A DNA stretch of 24,738 bases from an uncultured Lachnospiraceae bacterium (GTDB taxonomy: Bacteria > Bacillota > Clostridia > Lachnospirales > Lachnospiraceae): positions 1-24,738 of the forward strand of contig CAJUAA010000049.1 of NCBI GenBank assembly GCA_910584205.1, read 5' to 3'. Positions 14,834 to 22,206 of this stretch are shown here, piece after piece (positions within the stretch are counted from its first letter, which is position 1; each line of letters begins with the position of its first letter). The position numbers and the translations under genes are program-made. Under the pieces are notes generated by a model. The model worked only from the letters and a program-made list of their open reading frames with translations, made no database searches and had not been told where the DNA came from.

Positions 14834-16717
14834 ATGCCTTTTGTGGAGGAATATGTGGATGTGGCTGTGGTCGGCGCAGGGCATGCGGGCTGCGAGGCGG
14901 CGCTTGCCTGCGCCAGGCTGGGACTGGAGACCGCAGTCTTTACAGTCAGCGTGGACAGTATCGCGCTGATGCCCTGTAATCCCAATATCGGCGGCAGCTC
15001 CAAGGGCCATCTGGTGCGGGAGCTGGACGCGCTGGGAGGAGAGATGGGGAAGGTCATTGACCGGACTTTTATTCAGTCCAAGATGCTCAATGTGTCCAAA
15101 GGGCCTGCGGTGCATTCGCTTCGGGCCCAGGCGGACAAGGCGGAATACAGCCGCGCCATGCGCATGGTACTGGAGGAGACGGAGCGGCTTCGGATCGTGC
15201 AGGCGGAGGTGACGGACATTCTGGCAAAAGACGGCCGGGTCACGGGCGTGCGCCTGTATTCCGGCGCGGTCTATCACGCGAAGGCGGTGATCCTCTGTAC
15301 CGGGACGTATCTGAAGGCCAGGTGCATCTACGGGGATGTGAGTACGTATACGGGTCCCAATGGACTGCAGGCGGCGAATCATCTGACGGATTCTCTGAAA
15401 AATCTGGGAATCGAGATGTACCGGTTCAAGACGGGTACGCCGGCGAGGATCGACGGCAGGACCGTGGATTTCAGTAAGATGGAGGAGCAGCTGGGCGACA
15501 AGAGGGTGGTTCCTTTCTCTTTTACGACGGACCCGGAATCCGTACAGATCGACCAGGCTTCCTGCTGGCTGACCTATACCAACGAGAAAACCCATGAAAT
15601 CATACGTTCCAATCTGGATCGTTCCCCGCTCTATTCCGGGGCCATCGAAGGAACCGGGCCCAGATACTGTCCGTCCATCGAGGACAAAGTGGTGAGATTT
15701 TCGGATAAGAACCGGCATCAGGTGTTTATCGAGCCGGAAGGGCGGTATACCAGCGAGATGTACGTGGGCGGAATGTCCAGTTCGCTGCCGGAGGATGTGC
15801 AGCACGCCATGTATCATTCCGTGCCCGGGCTGGAGCACGCCAGAATCGTCCGGAACGCCTATGCCATCGAATACGACTGCATCAATCCCCAGCAGCTTTA
15901 TCCGACGCTGGAGTTTCGGAAGATCCGGGGACTGTTCAGCGGAGGGCAGTTTAACGGAAGCTCCGGCTATGAGGAGGCGGCCTGCCAGGGCCTCATTGCC
16001 GGAATCAACGCTTCCATGGAGATTCTGGGGAAGGAACAGATCATCATCGACCGTTCCCAGGGATATATCGGCGTGCTTATTGACGACCTGGTCACAAAAG
16101 AAAACCATGAGCCTTACCGGATGATGACGTCCCGGGCTGAATACCGTCTGATTTTGAGACAGGATAACGCGGATCAGCGCCTTACGCCTGTGGGATATGA
16201 GGTGGGGCTCATATCGGAGGAACGCTACCGGAAGCTTCAGAAGAAAATCCTGCAGATAAAGGAAGAAAAGGAGCGTCTGGAGCGTACGATGGTGGGGGCG
16301 TCCGGACCGGTTCAGTCTTTTCTTGCGTCATACGGCAGTACGACCCTGAAGACTGCGGCGTCTCTGGCGGAGATTCTGCGGCGTCCGGAGATGGATTATG
16401 AAAAACTGGCAGAGATCGATCCGGCCCGTCCCGTCCTTCCTCCGGATGTGACGGAGCAGGTGGAAATCGACGTGAAATACGACGGCTACATCAGACGGCA
16501 GTTAAAGCAGGTGGAACAGTTTAAGAAGCTGGAGCAGAAACGGATACCGGAGGAGCTTGATTACGACAGTATCCCAAGCCTCCGTCTGGAAGCAGTGCAG
16601 AAACTAAAATTATGTAAACCAATATCCATCGGACAGGCTTCGAGAATCTCCGGAGTCTCTCCCGCGGATATTTCCGTACTGCTGGTTTATCTGGAACAGA
16701 AACACAGACAGGAATGA
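14834..16717 (+). CDS. mnmG: tRNA uridine-5-carboxymethylaminomethyl modification enzyme MnmG (GidA)
   Basis: FAD-dependent partner of MnmE in U34 modification. The 627 residues match the family length. The N-terminal dinucleotide fold reads VAVVGAGHAGCEAALA (GxGxxG at 14-19), followed by the hallmark PCNPNIGGSSKGHLVREL. Another conserved block is FNGSSGYEEAACQGLIAGINA, and the C-terminal helical domain that docks MnmE is complete. AAAGGAG lies 9 bases before the ATG. Its stop overlaps the presumed rsmG ATG (ATGA). Confidence 0.97.
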   Translation: MPFVEEYVDVAVVGAGHAGCEAALACARLGLETAVFTVSVDSIALMPCNPNIGGSSKGHLVRELDALGGEMGKVIDRTFIQSKMLNVSKGPAVHSLRAQADKAEYSRAMRMVLEETERLRIVQAEVTDILAKDGRVTGVRLYSGAVYHAKAVILCTGTYLKARCIYGDVSTYTGPNGLQAANHLTDSLKNLGIEMYRFKTGTPARIDGRTVDFSKMEEQLGDKRVVPFSFTTDPESVQIDQASCWLTYTNEKTHEIIRSNLDRSPLYSGAIEGTGPRYCPSIEDKVVRFSDKNRHQVFIEPEGRYTSEMYVGGMSSSLPEDVQHAMYHSVPGLEHARIVRNAYAIEYDCINPQQLYPTLEFRKIRGLFSGGQFNGSSGYEEAACQGLIAGINASMEILGKEQIIIDRSQGYIGVLIDDLVTKENHEPYRMMTSRAEYRLILRQDNADQRLTPVGYEVGLISEERYRKLQKKILQIKEEKERLERTMVGASGPVQSFLASYGSTTLKTAASLAEILRRPEMDYEKLAEIDPARPVLPPDVTEQVEIDVKYDGYIRRQLKQVEQFKKLEQKRIPEELDYDSIPSLRLEAVQKLKLCKPISIGQASRISGVSPADISVLLVYLEQKHRQE

Positions 16718-17481
16718 AGGAAAGAATGAAATCAACGATGGAATGGACAACGACGTCGGCAGGAAAAGAAAAAACTGCTTTTATAAAAGAAAAGATACAG
16801 GAGCTGGGGCTTACCGTAAGCGAAAGGCAGGCGGAACAGTTTGGCCTGTATTATGAGCTGCTGGTTCAGTGGAACAGTTTTATGAATCTGACCGCCATTA
16901 CGGAGTTTGAAGAGGTGGTGCAGAAACATTTTGTGGACAGTCTGTCGATTATTCAGGTGATCAACCCGGAAGATGTGGATAACCTGATGGATGTGGGTAC
17001 CGGCGCGGGATTTCCGGGCATTCCCCTGAAAATCATGTATCCGCATCTGAACGTGACACTTCTGGATTCGCTGAAAAAACGAATTGATTTTCTGCAGGAG
17101 GTCATCGGCCGGCTGAAGCTGGAAGGAATCGAGGCCATTCATGGAAGGGCGGAGGATTATGCGAAAAAGGGAAGGAAGCGGGAGCAGTACGATCTGTGCG
17201 TGTCCCGGGCGGTGGCGAATCTGTCCACCCTGTCGGAATACTGTCTTCCCTATGTGAAGATCGGAGGGGTGTTTGTCCCCTATAAATCCGGTGAGATTGA
17301 AAAAGAACTGGAGAAGGCAAAATCTGCGGTTTTTCTTCTGGGAGGGAAGACGGAAGTATGCAAAACCTTTGTACTTCCCGGAACGGATATCGGACGGTCC
17401 CTTCTGTGCATCCGGAAGGTAAATGGGTGTCCTCAGAAATATCCGAGAAAATCCGGAATGCCGGCAAAAGAGCCCCTGTAA
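16714..17481 (+). CDS. rsmG: 16S rRNA (guanine-527-N7)-methyltransferase RsmG (GidB)
   Basis: S-adenosylmethionine-dependent enzyme that methylates G527 of 16S rRNA. It has 255 residues from the ATG that overlaps the mnmG stop. In-frame ATGs at 16726 and 16738 are alternatives; the first ~20 residues are not conserved-looking, and AAGGA just before 16726 could serve that start. The SAM-binding loop is LMDVGTGAGFPGIPLK (91-106), followed by LLDSLKKRIDFLQEV (117-131) and VSRAVANLSTLSEYC. The gene ends at a strong bidirectional terminator. Start-site confidence is lower than confidence in identity. Confidence 0.94.
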   Translation: MKERMKSTMEWTTTSAGKEKTAFIKEKIQELGLTVSERQAEQFGLYYELLVQWNSFMNLTAITEFEEVVQKHFVDSLSIIQVINPEDVDNLMDVGTGAGFPGIPLKIMYPHLNVTLLDSLKKRIDFLQEVIGRLKLEGIEAIHGRAEDYAKKGRKREQYDLCVSRAVANLSTLSEYCLPYVKIGGVFVPYKSGEIEKELEKAKSAVFLLGGKTEVCKTFVLPGTDIGRSLLCIRKVNGCPQKYPRKSGMPAKEPL

Positions 17482-17517
17482 AAAAGCGCCACAGAAATGG
17501 TTCTGTGGCGCTTTTTT
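17480..17517. terminator. Bidirectional intrinsic terminator between rsmG and the alpha/beta-hydrolase gene
   Basis: An 11-bp perfect stem GCGCCACAGAA (17486-17496) / TTCTGTGGCGC (17501-17511) with ATGG loop is flanked by AAAAAA on the left and TTTTTT on the right. It can therefore stop transcription from both convergent genes. The rsmG stop TAA (17479-17481) overlaps its left edge. Confidence 0.95.
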
Positions 17518-17524
17518 ACGGCTT

Positions 17525-18487
17525 TTATTCATTCAGAAGATAAAGATTGATGTACTTTAATACCTGATCGGGGGATTCCAGCTGAGGAAGTCCCTTTGTA
17601 TACTCGATATATTCCGTTTCAATGGCCGGATTGTAATACTGGTATTCCTTTACCGTATCCTTGATGCCCGGAAGTTCCTGGCCTGCCAGAATGTGAATGT
17701 TTTTATTGACCGTCTTTAATGTCCGTATGATATTGGCGTTGGTGTATCTTCCCACCAGGCTGGCGCAGAGGTTTTTGGACGCCTTTCCCTTCAGATGGGC
17801 GGATTCGAAATAATAATCATACAGTGCTTCCGGAATATTTTCGCTATCATAATAATAATTTTCCTCAAATTTTTCTTCGATGAGATTCCGTGCGGTCAGC
17901 ATATGGTAGATAAAGGTACCGATGGAGGGCATTTTCAGTATGAAGGCGGCCGTATTGGTGCGTTTGGACGGTGATCGGTTCAGACTGCGGATGTTTTCCG
18001 GATTGATCAGAATCAGCTCTTCGTAGGCGTCTTCATTGACACTGCAGGCGCCCAGTACGAAAGAAACCGATTTCCCCGTTGCAATGACGCTGGTTTTCTT
18101 TTTGATGATATTCTGTATGAAATCGTTGATCAGCTGTGTGTACATGTAGCTGGTGTAGGTGATATCCGGCCGGTCCGAAAGGCCGCATCCCAGCAGATCA
18201 ATGGCATAGACCGTATTTGTCCTGGACAGTTTCGGTATGATCTCTGCCCATTCCACGGAAGAGCTGTCTTCCGTCAGATTGTGTACGAGAAGTACCGGCT
18301 TTCCCTCTCCGGTGACACTGTAGCTGATGTCTCCGAATCTCCAGTGATACATCTCTTTATTTTTCGAATCCAGTAGCCTTTTGGATGTGGCAAGCTGGAT
18401 GATGGTCTTGTTGATTACAGAAAGGCTGATGAGTGATGTGGCTGTCAGCCCTGTAAGCGTGAGCGCAATTCCTGCCTTTTTATTCAT
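17525..18487 (-). CDS. Membrane-anchored alpha/beta-hydrolase-fold protein, probably non-catalytic
   Basis: A 320-residue protein with an N-terminal signal anchor (about 5-27, GIALTLTGLTATSLISLSVI) and an alpha/beta-hydrolase core outside. PVLLVHN (64-70) is the oxyanion strand, with Asn where HG is usual; DLLGCGLSDRP (97-107) is typical of the fold. The nucleophile elbow is ATGKSVSF with Ser140. Where family members have the catalytic Asp (after ILAG, 266-269) the sequence is QELPG, and where they have the Gly-His before L-P-x-L-E it is KGLPQLESPD, so Asp and His seem absent. The start at 18487 is preferred over 18532 because AAAGGGG precedes it and it gives a clean signal anchor. It is the only protein gene here oriented against the expected replication direction. 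Confidence 0.8.
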   Translation of the reverse strand: MNKKAGIALTLTGLTATSLISLSVINKTIIQLATSKRLLDSKNKEMYHWRFGDISYSVTGEGKPVLLVHNLTEDSSSVEWAEIIPKLSRTNTVYAIDLLGCGLSDRPDITYTSYMYTQLINDFIQNIIKKKTSVIATGKSVSFVLGACSVNEDAYEELILINPENIRSLNRSPSKRTNTAAFILKMPSIGTFIYHMLTARNLIEEKFEENYYYDSENIPEALYDYYFESAHLKGKASKNLCASLVGRYTNANIIRTLKTVNKNIHILAGQELPGIKDTVKEYQYYNPAIETEYIEYTKGLPQLESPDQVLKYINLYLLNE

Positions 18488-18540
18488 AGGTAAGATACCC
18501 CTTTCTGTTTCGTTTCTATATGAGTTTTCCATATGAGACT

Positions 18541-18570
18541 TTTATATATCTTTCTATATGGTGGTTTCAA
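18541..18570 (-). promoter_or_regulatory. Promoter of the alpha/beta-hydrolase gene
   Basis: On the minus strand TTGAAA (18565-18570) is followed after 18 bases by TATAAA (18541-18546); a 16-base alternative gives TATATA. The -35 is 27 bases from the parS site at 18598. Confidence 0.5.
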
Positions 18571-18597
18571 TATATCATATTTTACAGGAGAATACAA

Positions 18598-18613
18598 TGT
18601 TTCACGTGAAACA
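18598..18613. promoter_or_regulatory. parS: parS site 1
   Basis: TGTTTCACGTGAAACA, a perfect copy of the 16-base palindromic consensus bound by Spo0J/ParB. It lies in the divergent spacer between the hydrolase and lipoprotein genes, 1.2 kb upstream of the second site and close to the soj-spo0J pair that reads it. Confidence 0.97.
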
Positions 18614-18640
18614 AATAATTGTCTGTAAATGGCGGCCATC

Positions 18641-18669
18641 TTGTCATGAATGTGATCCTGTTATATAAT
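18641..18669 (+). promoter_or_regulatory. Promoter of the leader ORF and LprI-domain lipoprotein
   Basis: TTGTCA (18641-18646), 17 bases, TATAAT (18664-18669). Transcription would begin about 30 bases before the GTG of the small leader ORF. The parS site ends 27 bases before the -35. Confidence 0.75.
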
Positions 18670-18708
18670 GACAGGGATGGAAAATTGCTTTTAGAAGGAG
18701 TTTACACT

Positions 18709-18774
18709 GTGAAAGAAATCAGATACTTTCATTACTGCTTATGCCGCCGATTCAGGGCGGCGGAATGGAGATGA
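18709..18774 (+). CDS. Possible 21-residue leader peptide
   Basis: A GTG start at 18709 has the best ribosome site in this spacer: AGAAGGAG ends 8 bases upstream (18693-18700). The frame encodes MKEIRYFHYCLCRRFRAAEW plus R and stops at TGA (18772-18774), two bases before the lipoprotein ATG at 18777. A GCCGCC/GGCGGC hairpin (18743-18761) lies inside it. Whether the peptide is made or matters is unknown. The arrangement suggests translational coupling to the downstream gene. Confidence 0.4.
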   Translation: MKEIRYFHYCLCRRFRAAEWR

Positions 18775-18776
18775 TT

Positions 18777-19712
18777 ATGAAAAAAAGAATTTTCGTGATG
18801 ATATTGACATTAGTGGTCGGACTCTGTGCTGCCTGCGGCAAAGAGGAAGCGGAGGACAATGAATTAGCTGTCCAAAATGAATCTTCTCAGGTTGAAGAAC
18901 AATCCAGCTCCGCAGACGAAAAAAATAACGATGTTGAATGGGATGATAAACTGGAAATAGATTTTACCTTTGATTATTCTGAAGATATCAAAGCAGATGT
19001 GGACAATATGGTATCAGTTTCAGTATCCCTGCAAAAGGAATTGGAGAATATTGAAAAAATTATCCAAAAGTACAATCCGTTAGCGGAAGCAGCCGAAACT
19101 CAGGAAGAAATGAATATATCATCCAGATGGTTTTTTGTTATATGGGACACGGAATTAAATAATCTTTGGGATAGATTCAGTAATTCCGCAGATCAGCAGA
19201 CAAAGGAAAATATTCTTGCAGAACAAAGAAACTGGATTGCCATGAAAGAAGAGGTGACGTTGCTGAGCATTGGGGACAGAGAAGAAAACGGCAGTATGTA
19301 TCCCCTTCTTCAAAATTCCTTTTTGGAGGAAATTACCAAAAACAGAGCTTATGTTCTTGCAGAAGAGCTGGCGGGGATAAAGGGTGAATCTTTCGTTCTG
19401 CCGGAAAGATCGGAAAAATACGGCTTGTTTATTGACAATCAGGGAACCGGCAGCGTATACAGTTCTCTGATTACTCAGGAGGGCTGGGAAGGCGATGATG
19501 AAGCAATTATTTCCATCTACAGACAGGGAGAAACCGAAGGAACTTTTGTTGACAATGGAAACGGAGAGCTGGCGTTCATATCGGATGACGGAAGTGTAAA
19601 AGGAATTATTGAAATTAACGGATGGGACGGCGCAGGCTTTACTGTTACCGAGACATCAGGAGATTCTGTTTTCTCTGTAGGAGAAAAATTTGAATTTCCT
19701 TTTGTATTTTGA
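18777..19712 (+). CDS. Lipoprotein with LprI-like (DUF1311-type) domain
   Basis: A 311-residue exported protein: MKKRIFVMILTLVVGLCAAC with probable lipidated Cys20. The -3 position is Cys rather than Leu, so the lipobox is not textbook. An acidic Ser/Glu/Asn-rich linker runs to about residue 60. Residues about 108-195 resemble the lysozyme-inhibitor LprI/DUF1311 domain, with TQEEMN, DTELNNLWDRF, AEQRNWIAMKEE and a final GSMYPLLQNSFLEEITKNRAYVL helix. The usual domain cysteines are missing. The C-terminal 110 residues are a Gly/Asp/Glu-rich, beta-looking region I do not recognise. The frame is open to 18741, but the ATG at 18777 gives the signal peptide and has GGAG 6 bases upstream. The gene is more A+T-rich than its neighbours and sits between two parS sites. 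Confidence 0.78.
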   Translation: MKKRIFVMILTLVVGLCAACGKEEAEDNELAVQNESSQVEEQSSSADEKNNDVEWDDKLEIDFTFDYSEDIKADVDNMVSVSVSLQKELENIEKIIQKYNPLAEAAETQEEMNISSRWFFVIWDTELNNLWDRFSNSADQQTKENILAEQRNWIAMKEEVTLLSIGDREENGSMYPLLQNSFLEEITKNRAYVLAEELAGIKGESFVLPERSEKYGLFIDNQGTGSVYSSLITQEGWEGDDEAIISIYRQGETEGTFVDNGNGELAFISDDGSVKGIIEINGWDGAGFTVTETSGDSVFSVGEKFEFPFVF

Positions 19713-19768
19713 TACGATCTGTTTCGGCAGGCAGAAAATTTAAAGTTTTATAAATAAATGTGAATAAA

Positions 19769-19784
19769 TGTTTCACGTGAAACA
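19769..19784. promoter_or_regulatory. parS: parS site 2
   Basis: TGTTTCACGTGAAACA, again a perfect consensus, 70 bases before the soj start codon and covering the place where the -35 region of the soj promoter should be. Confidence 0.97.
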
Positions 19785-19790
19785 TACTTG

Positions 19791-19799
19791 TGTTATACT
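19791..19799 (+). promoter_or_regulatory. Extended -10 promoter of soj
   Basis: TGTTATACT has the TG-N extension in front of a TATACT -10. No good -35 is present at the right distance because parS occupies it, which fits an extended -10 promoter open to control by Spo0J spreading from parS. Confidence 0.55.
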
Positions 19800-19853
19800 G
19801 ATGATGTGATACAGTACATCAGAAAATGTTTTATATATGGTAAGGAGAGATAC

Positions 19854-20630
19854 GTGGGAAGAATTATAGCAATCGCAAATCAGAAGGGCGGAGTCGGAAA
19901 GACCACAACGGCCATCAACCTGTCCGCCTGTCTGTCGGAAATCGGGCAGAAAATACTGACGATAGATATTGACCCTCAGGGAAATACGACAAGCGGCCTG
20001 GGAGTTGATAAAAATGCAGTGGAGAACAGTGTCTATGATCTAATTCTCGGAGAATGCACCATAGAAGAGTGCATTGTGGAAACGGAGATCGAACATCAGT
20101 CACTGATTCCTTCCAATGTCAATCTGGCCGGCGCGGAGATCGAACTGATCGGTATCGAGGAAAAAGAGTATATATTGAAAAAAGAGACAGAGAAGATCAA
20201 AGATCAGTATGATTTTGTGATTGTTGACTGTCCGCCTTCTTTGAATATGCTGACGGTGAACGCACTGACTGCGGCAGACACCGTACTTGTGCCGATTCAG
20301 TGTGAATATTACGCGCTGGAAGGTTTGAGCCAGCTGATCCGGACCATTGAGCTTGTCCAGACAAGATTGAATCCGGATCTGGAAATTGAAGGCGTGGTAT
20401 TTACCATGTATGATGCCAGAACGAATCTTTCTCTGCAGGTCGTGGAAAATGTAAAAGGATATCTGCATCAGAATATCTATAAGACGATCATTCCCCGAAA
20501 TGTACGTCTGGCGGAGGCCCCCAGCCATGGGCTTCCAATCAATCTGTACGATACAAAATCGGCGGGTGCGGAAAGTTATCGTCTGCTGGCACAGGAAGTG
20601 CTTCATAAAGGAGAGGAAGAATGGCAGTAA
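19854..20630 (+). CDS. soj: Chromosome partitioning ATPase Soj (ParA)
   Basis: Deviant-Walker ATPase that, with Spo0J and parS, drives origin segregation and in Bacillus also regulates DnaA. From the GTG at 19854 the protein has 258 residues and begins MGRIIAIANQKGGVGKTTTA (deviant P-loop K11-G-G-V-G-K-T17). It continues with LTIDIDPQGNTTSGLG (switch region) and DFVIVDCPPSLNMLTVNAL. The frame is open upstream to 19788, but an AAGGAGAG (19842-19849) fits the GTG, and ParA proteins begin at this point. It overlaps spo0J by 10 bases, ensuring coupled synthesis. Confidence 0.96.
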   Translation: MGRIIAIANQKGGVGKTTTAINLSACLSEIGQKILTIDIDPQGNTTSGLGVDKNAVENSVYDLILGECTIEECIVETEIEHQSLIPSNVNLAGAEIELIGIEEKEYILKKETEKIKDQYDFVIVDCPPSLNMLTVNALTAADTVLVPIQCEYYALEGLSQLIRTIELVQTRLNPDLEIEGVVFTMYDARTNLSLQVVENVKGYLHQNIYKTIIPRNVRLAEAPSHGLPINLYDTKSAGAESYRLLAQEVLHKGEEEWQ

Positions 20631-21526
20631 AAAGAGGAGGACTTGGAAAGGGGCTGGACAGTCTCATACCGGATAACGGGAAAGTGCCGGAAAGCGGAAA
20701 GAAAGTAAAGGTTGTGGAAAAGGTCATTGAAAAGATAGTGGAGAAACCTGTGGATGTAAAACTGGGAATCAACCAGATCGAACCGAACCGGGAACAGCCG
20801 AGAAAAAAATTTGATGAGGAATCTCTGGAGGAGCTGGCGGATTCCATCCGGCAGTTTGGAGTGCTGCAGCCTCTGATCGTGCAGGAGAGAAAAGACTATT
20901 ATGAAATTATTGCGGGAGAGCGTAGATGGCGTGCGGCAAAGCTGGCGGGCCTGAAGGAACTGCCGGTTATCATTAAAAAGATGTCTGATCAGGAGATTGT
21001 GGAGATTTCTCTGATCGAAAATATTCAGAGGGAAAATCTGAATCCCATTGAGGAAGCCGCCGCCTACAAAAGGCTTTTAACAGAATTTCATCTAAAGCAG
21101 GAGGAAGTGGCGGAGCGGGTGGCAAAGAGCAGGACCGCTGTAACCAATTCCATGCGTCTCCTGAAGCTGGATGAGAGAGTCCAGCAGATGGTCATTGACG
21201 GGATGCTTACCACCGGACATGCACGGGCGCTTTTGGCCATCGAAGACCCGGAACTTCAGTTTCAGGCGGCCAGCCGGGTATACAATGAGCGGCTGAGCGT
21301 CCGTGAAGTGGAGAAAATGGTCAAAAACATCGGAAAAGAAAAACCGGTGAAGAAACAGGAGGATTTTCAGCAGAAAGCGGTATTTCAGGATCTGGAAGAG
21401 AAGATGAAGACGGCACTGGGCACCAAGGTTTCCATCAATCGAAAGGATGAGAAAAAGGGAAAGATTGAGATCGAATATTATTCCATGGAAGAACTGGAAC
21501 GACTGATGGAAATTTTAATTCGGTAA
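20621..21526 (+). CDS. spo0J: Chromosome partitioning protein Spo0J (ParB)
   Basis: CTP-dependent clamp that loads on parS, spreads, and recruits Soj and SMC. The 301 residues begin MAVKRGGLGKGLDSLIPD, the conserved N-terminal tail for ParA contact. The CTP-binding core has NREQPRK, GERRWRAAKLAGL (99-111) and ENIQRENLNPIEEA (133-146). A helix-turn-helix lies around 158-182 (QEEVAERVAKSRTAVTNSMRLLKL), and a C-terminal dimer domain follows. The ATG has AAAGGAGAGG upstream. Two perfect parS targets lie 0.8 and 2.0 kb upstream. A Noc paralogue is not seen in the window; proximity to parS supports Spo0J. Confidence 0.95.
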   Translation: MAVKRGGLGKGLDSLIPDNGKVPESGKKVKVVEKVIEKIVEKPVDVKLGINQIEPNREQPRKKFDEESLEELADSIRQFGVLQPLIVQERKDYYEIIAGERRWRAAKLAGLKELPVIIKKMSDQEIVEISLIENIQRENLNPIEEAAAYKRLLTEFHLKQEEVAERVAKSRTAVTNSMRLLKLDERVQQMVIDGMLTTGHARALLAIEDPELQFQAASRVYNERLSVREVEKMVKNIGKEKPVKKQEDFQQKAVFQDLEEKMKTALGTKVSINRKDEKKGKIEIEYYSMEELERLMEILIR

Positions 21527-21587
21527 ACATAATACATACTTATTGAATAGCAGGTATTTGATAAGGCATACAGAGGAGAAAACAAAA

Positions 21588-22112
21588 ATGAACAGTCCAA
21601 TATTAGAATATCTTGCTTATTATGGAATCGATCCGGCATGGATTATGGCCGGCATGCTGGCCGTGATGTTTCTGATGATCGCGTTGTATATCAGGTGCGT
21701 TATAAAGATGAAAAAACTGTATAAGGGCTATGATCGGTTCATGCGCGGAAAAGACATGGAGTCCATGGAGGATCAGGTGATGGAACAGTTTGACCGGCTG
21801 GAGATTCTGGAAGAAGCAGACAAACAGAAACGGGATGAACTGAATGCGCTGAGAAGTAATATGCTGCGTGTATATCAGAAGACCGGTCTGGTGAAATATA
21901 ATGCGTTTCGGGAAATGAGCGGGCAGCTCAGCTATTCTCTGGCTCTTCTGGACCAGAATAATGATGGTGTCCTCATCACTTCCATGTACAGCCGGGAGGG
22001 ATGTTATTCTTACGCGAAGGAAGTGAAAGGAGGAAAATCCAGTATCAATCTGTCGGAAGAAGAAGAAGAGGCGCTGAATCTGGCGGTTGCCGGAGATAAA
22101 ATTACAGAATAA
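21588..22112 (+). CDS. DUF4446 family membrane protein
   Basis: A 174-residue protein with one transmembrane segment near the N-terminus (about 17-39, AWIMAGMLAVMFLMIALYI). A charged coiled-coil-like stretch (about 45-95) and a small globular C-terminal domain follow, with LVKYNAFREMSGQLSYSLALLDQNNDGVLITSMYSRE, which I recognise as the DUF4446 core. Function is unknown. The family commonly lies next to soj-spo0J in clostridia. I start it at 21588 because GAGGAG precedes that ATG; the frame itself is open from 21543. Confidence 0.85.
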   Translation: MNSPILEYLAYYGIDPAWIMAGMLAVMFLMIALYIRCVIKMKKLYKGYDRFMRGKDMESMEDQVMEQFDRLEILEEADKQKRDELNALRSNMLRVYQKTGLVKYNAFREMSGQLSYSLALLDQNNDGVLITSMYSREGCYSYAKEVKGGKSSINLSEEEEEALNLAVAGDKITE

Positions 22113-22124
22113 GGATAAAAATCC

Positions 22125-22153
22125 TTGCAAAATTGTGAATACTATCATAATAT
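22125..22153 (+). promoter_or_regulatory. Possible serS promoter
   Basis: TTGCAA (22125-22130), 17 bases, TAATAT (22148-22153). It would give serS a leader of about 45 bases, too short for a T-box riboswitch. Confidence 0.45.
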
Positions 22154-22206
22154 AGATAATCAGAGTGAACAGAGTATACAGATCTGAGAAAATAAAGGAG
22201 GAGTAT

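Noticed and set aside
14609..16108. A 499-codon minus-strand open frame
   Set aside because: It is antisense to mnmE/mnmG, both certain genes, and shows no known motif or start signal.
19788..19853. Longer N-terminus for Soj
   Set aside because: The upstream ATG lacks a ribosome site, overlaps the promoter -10, and would add 22 residues before the conserved ParA start; the GTG at 19854 has AAGGAGAG.
22111..22126. AAGGAT/ATCCTT hairpin as terminator of the DUF4446 gene
   Set aside because: The stem is only 6 A+T-rich pairs and no T-tract follows.
22113..22206. T-box riboswitch ahead of serS
   Set aside because: The spacer is only 94 bases, with no T-box core sequence, specifier hairpin or terminator.
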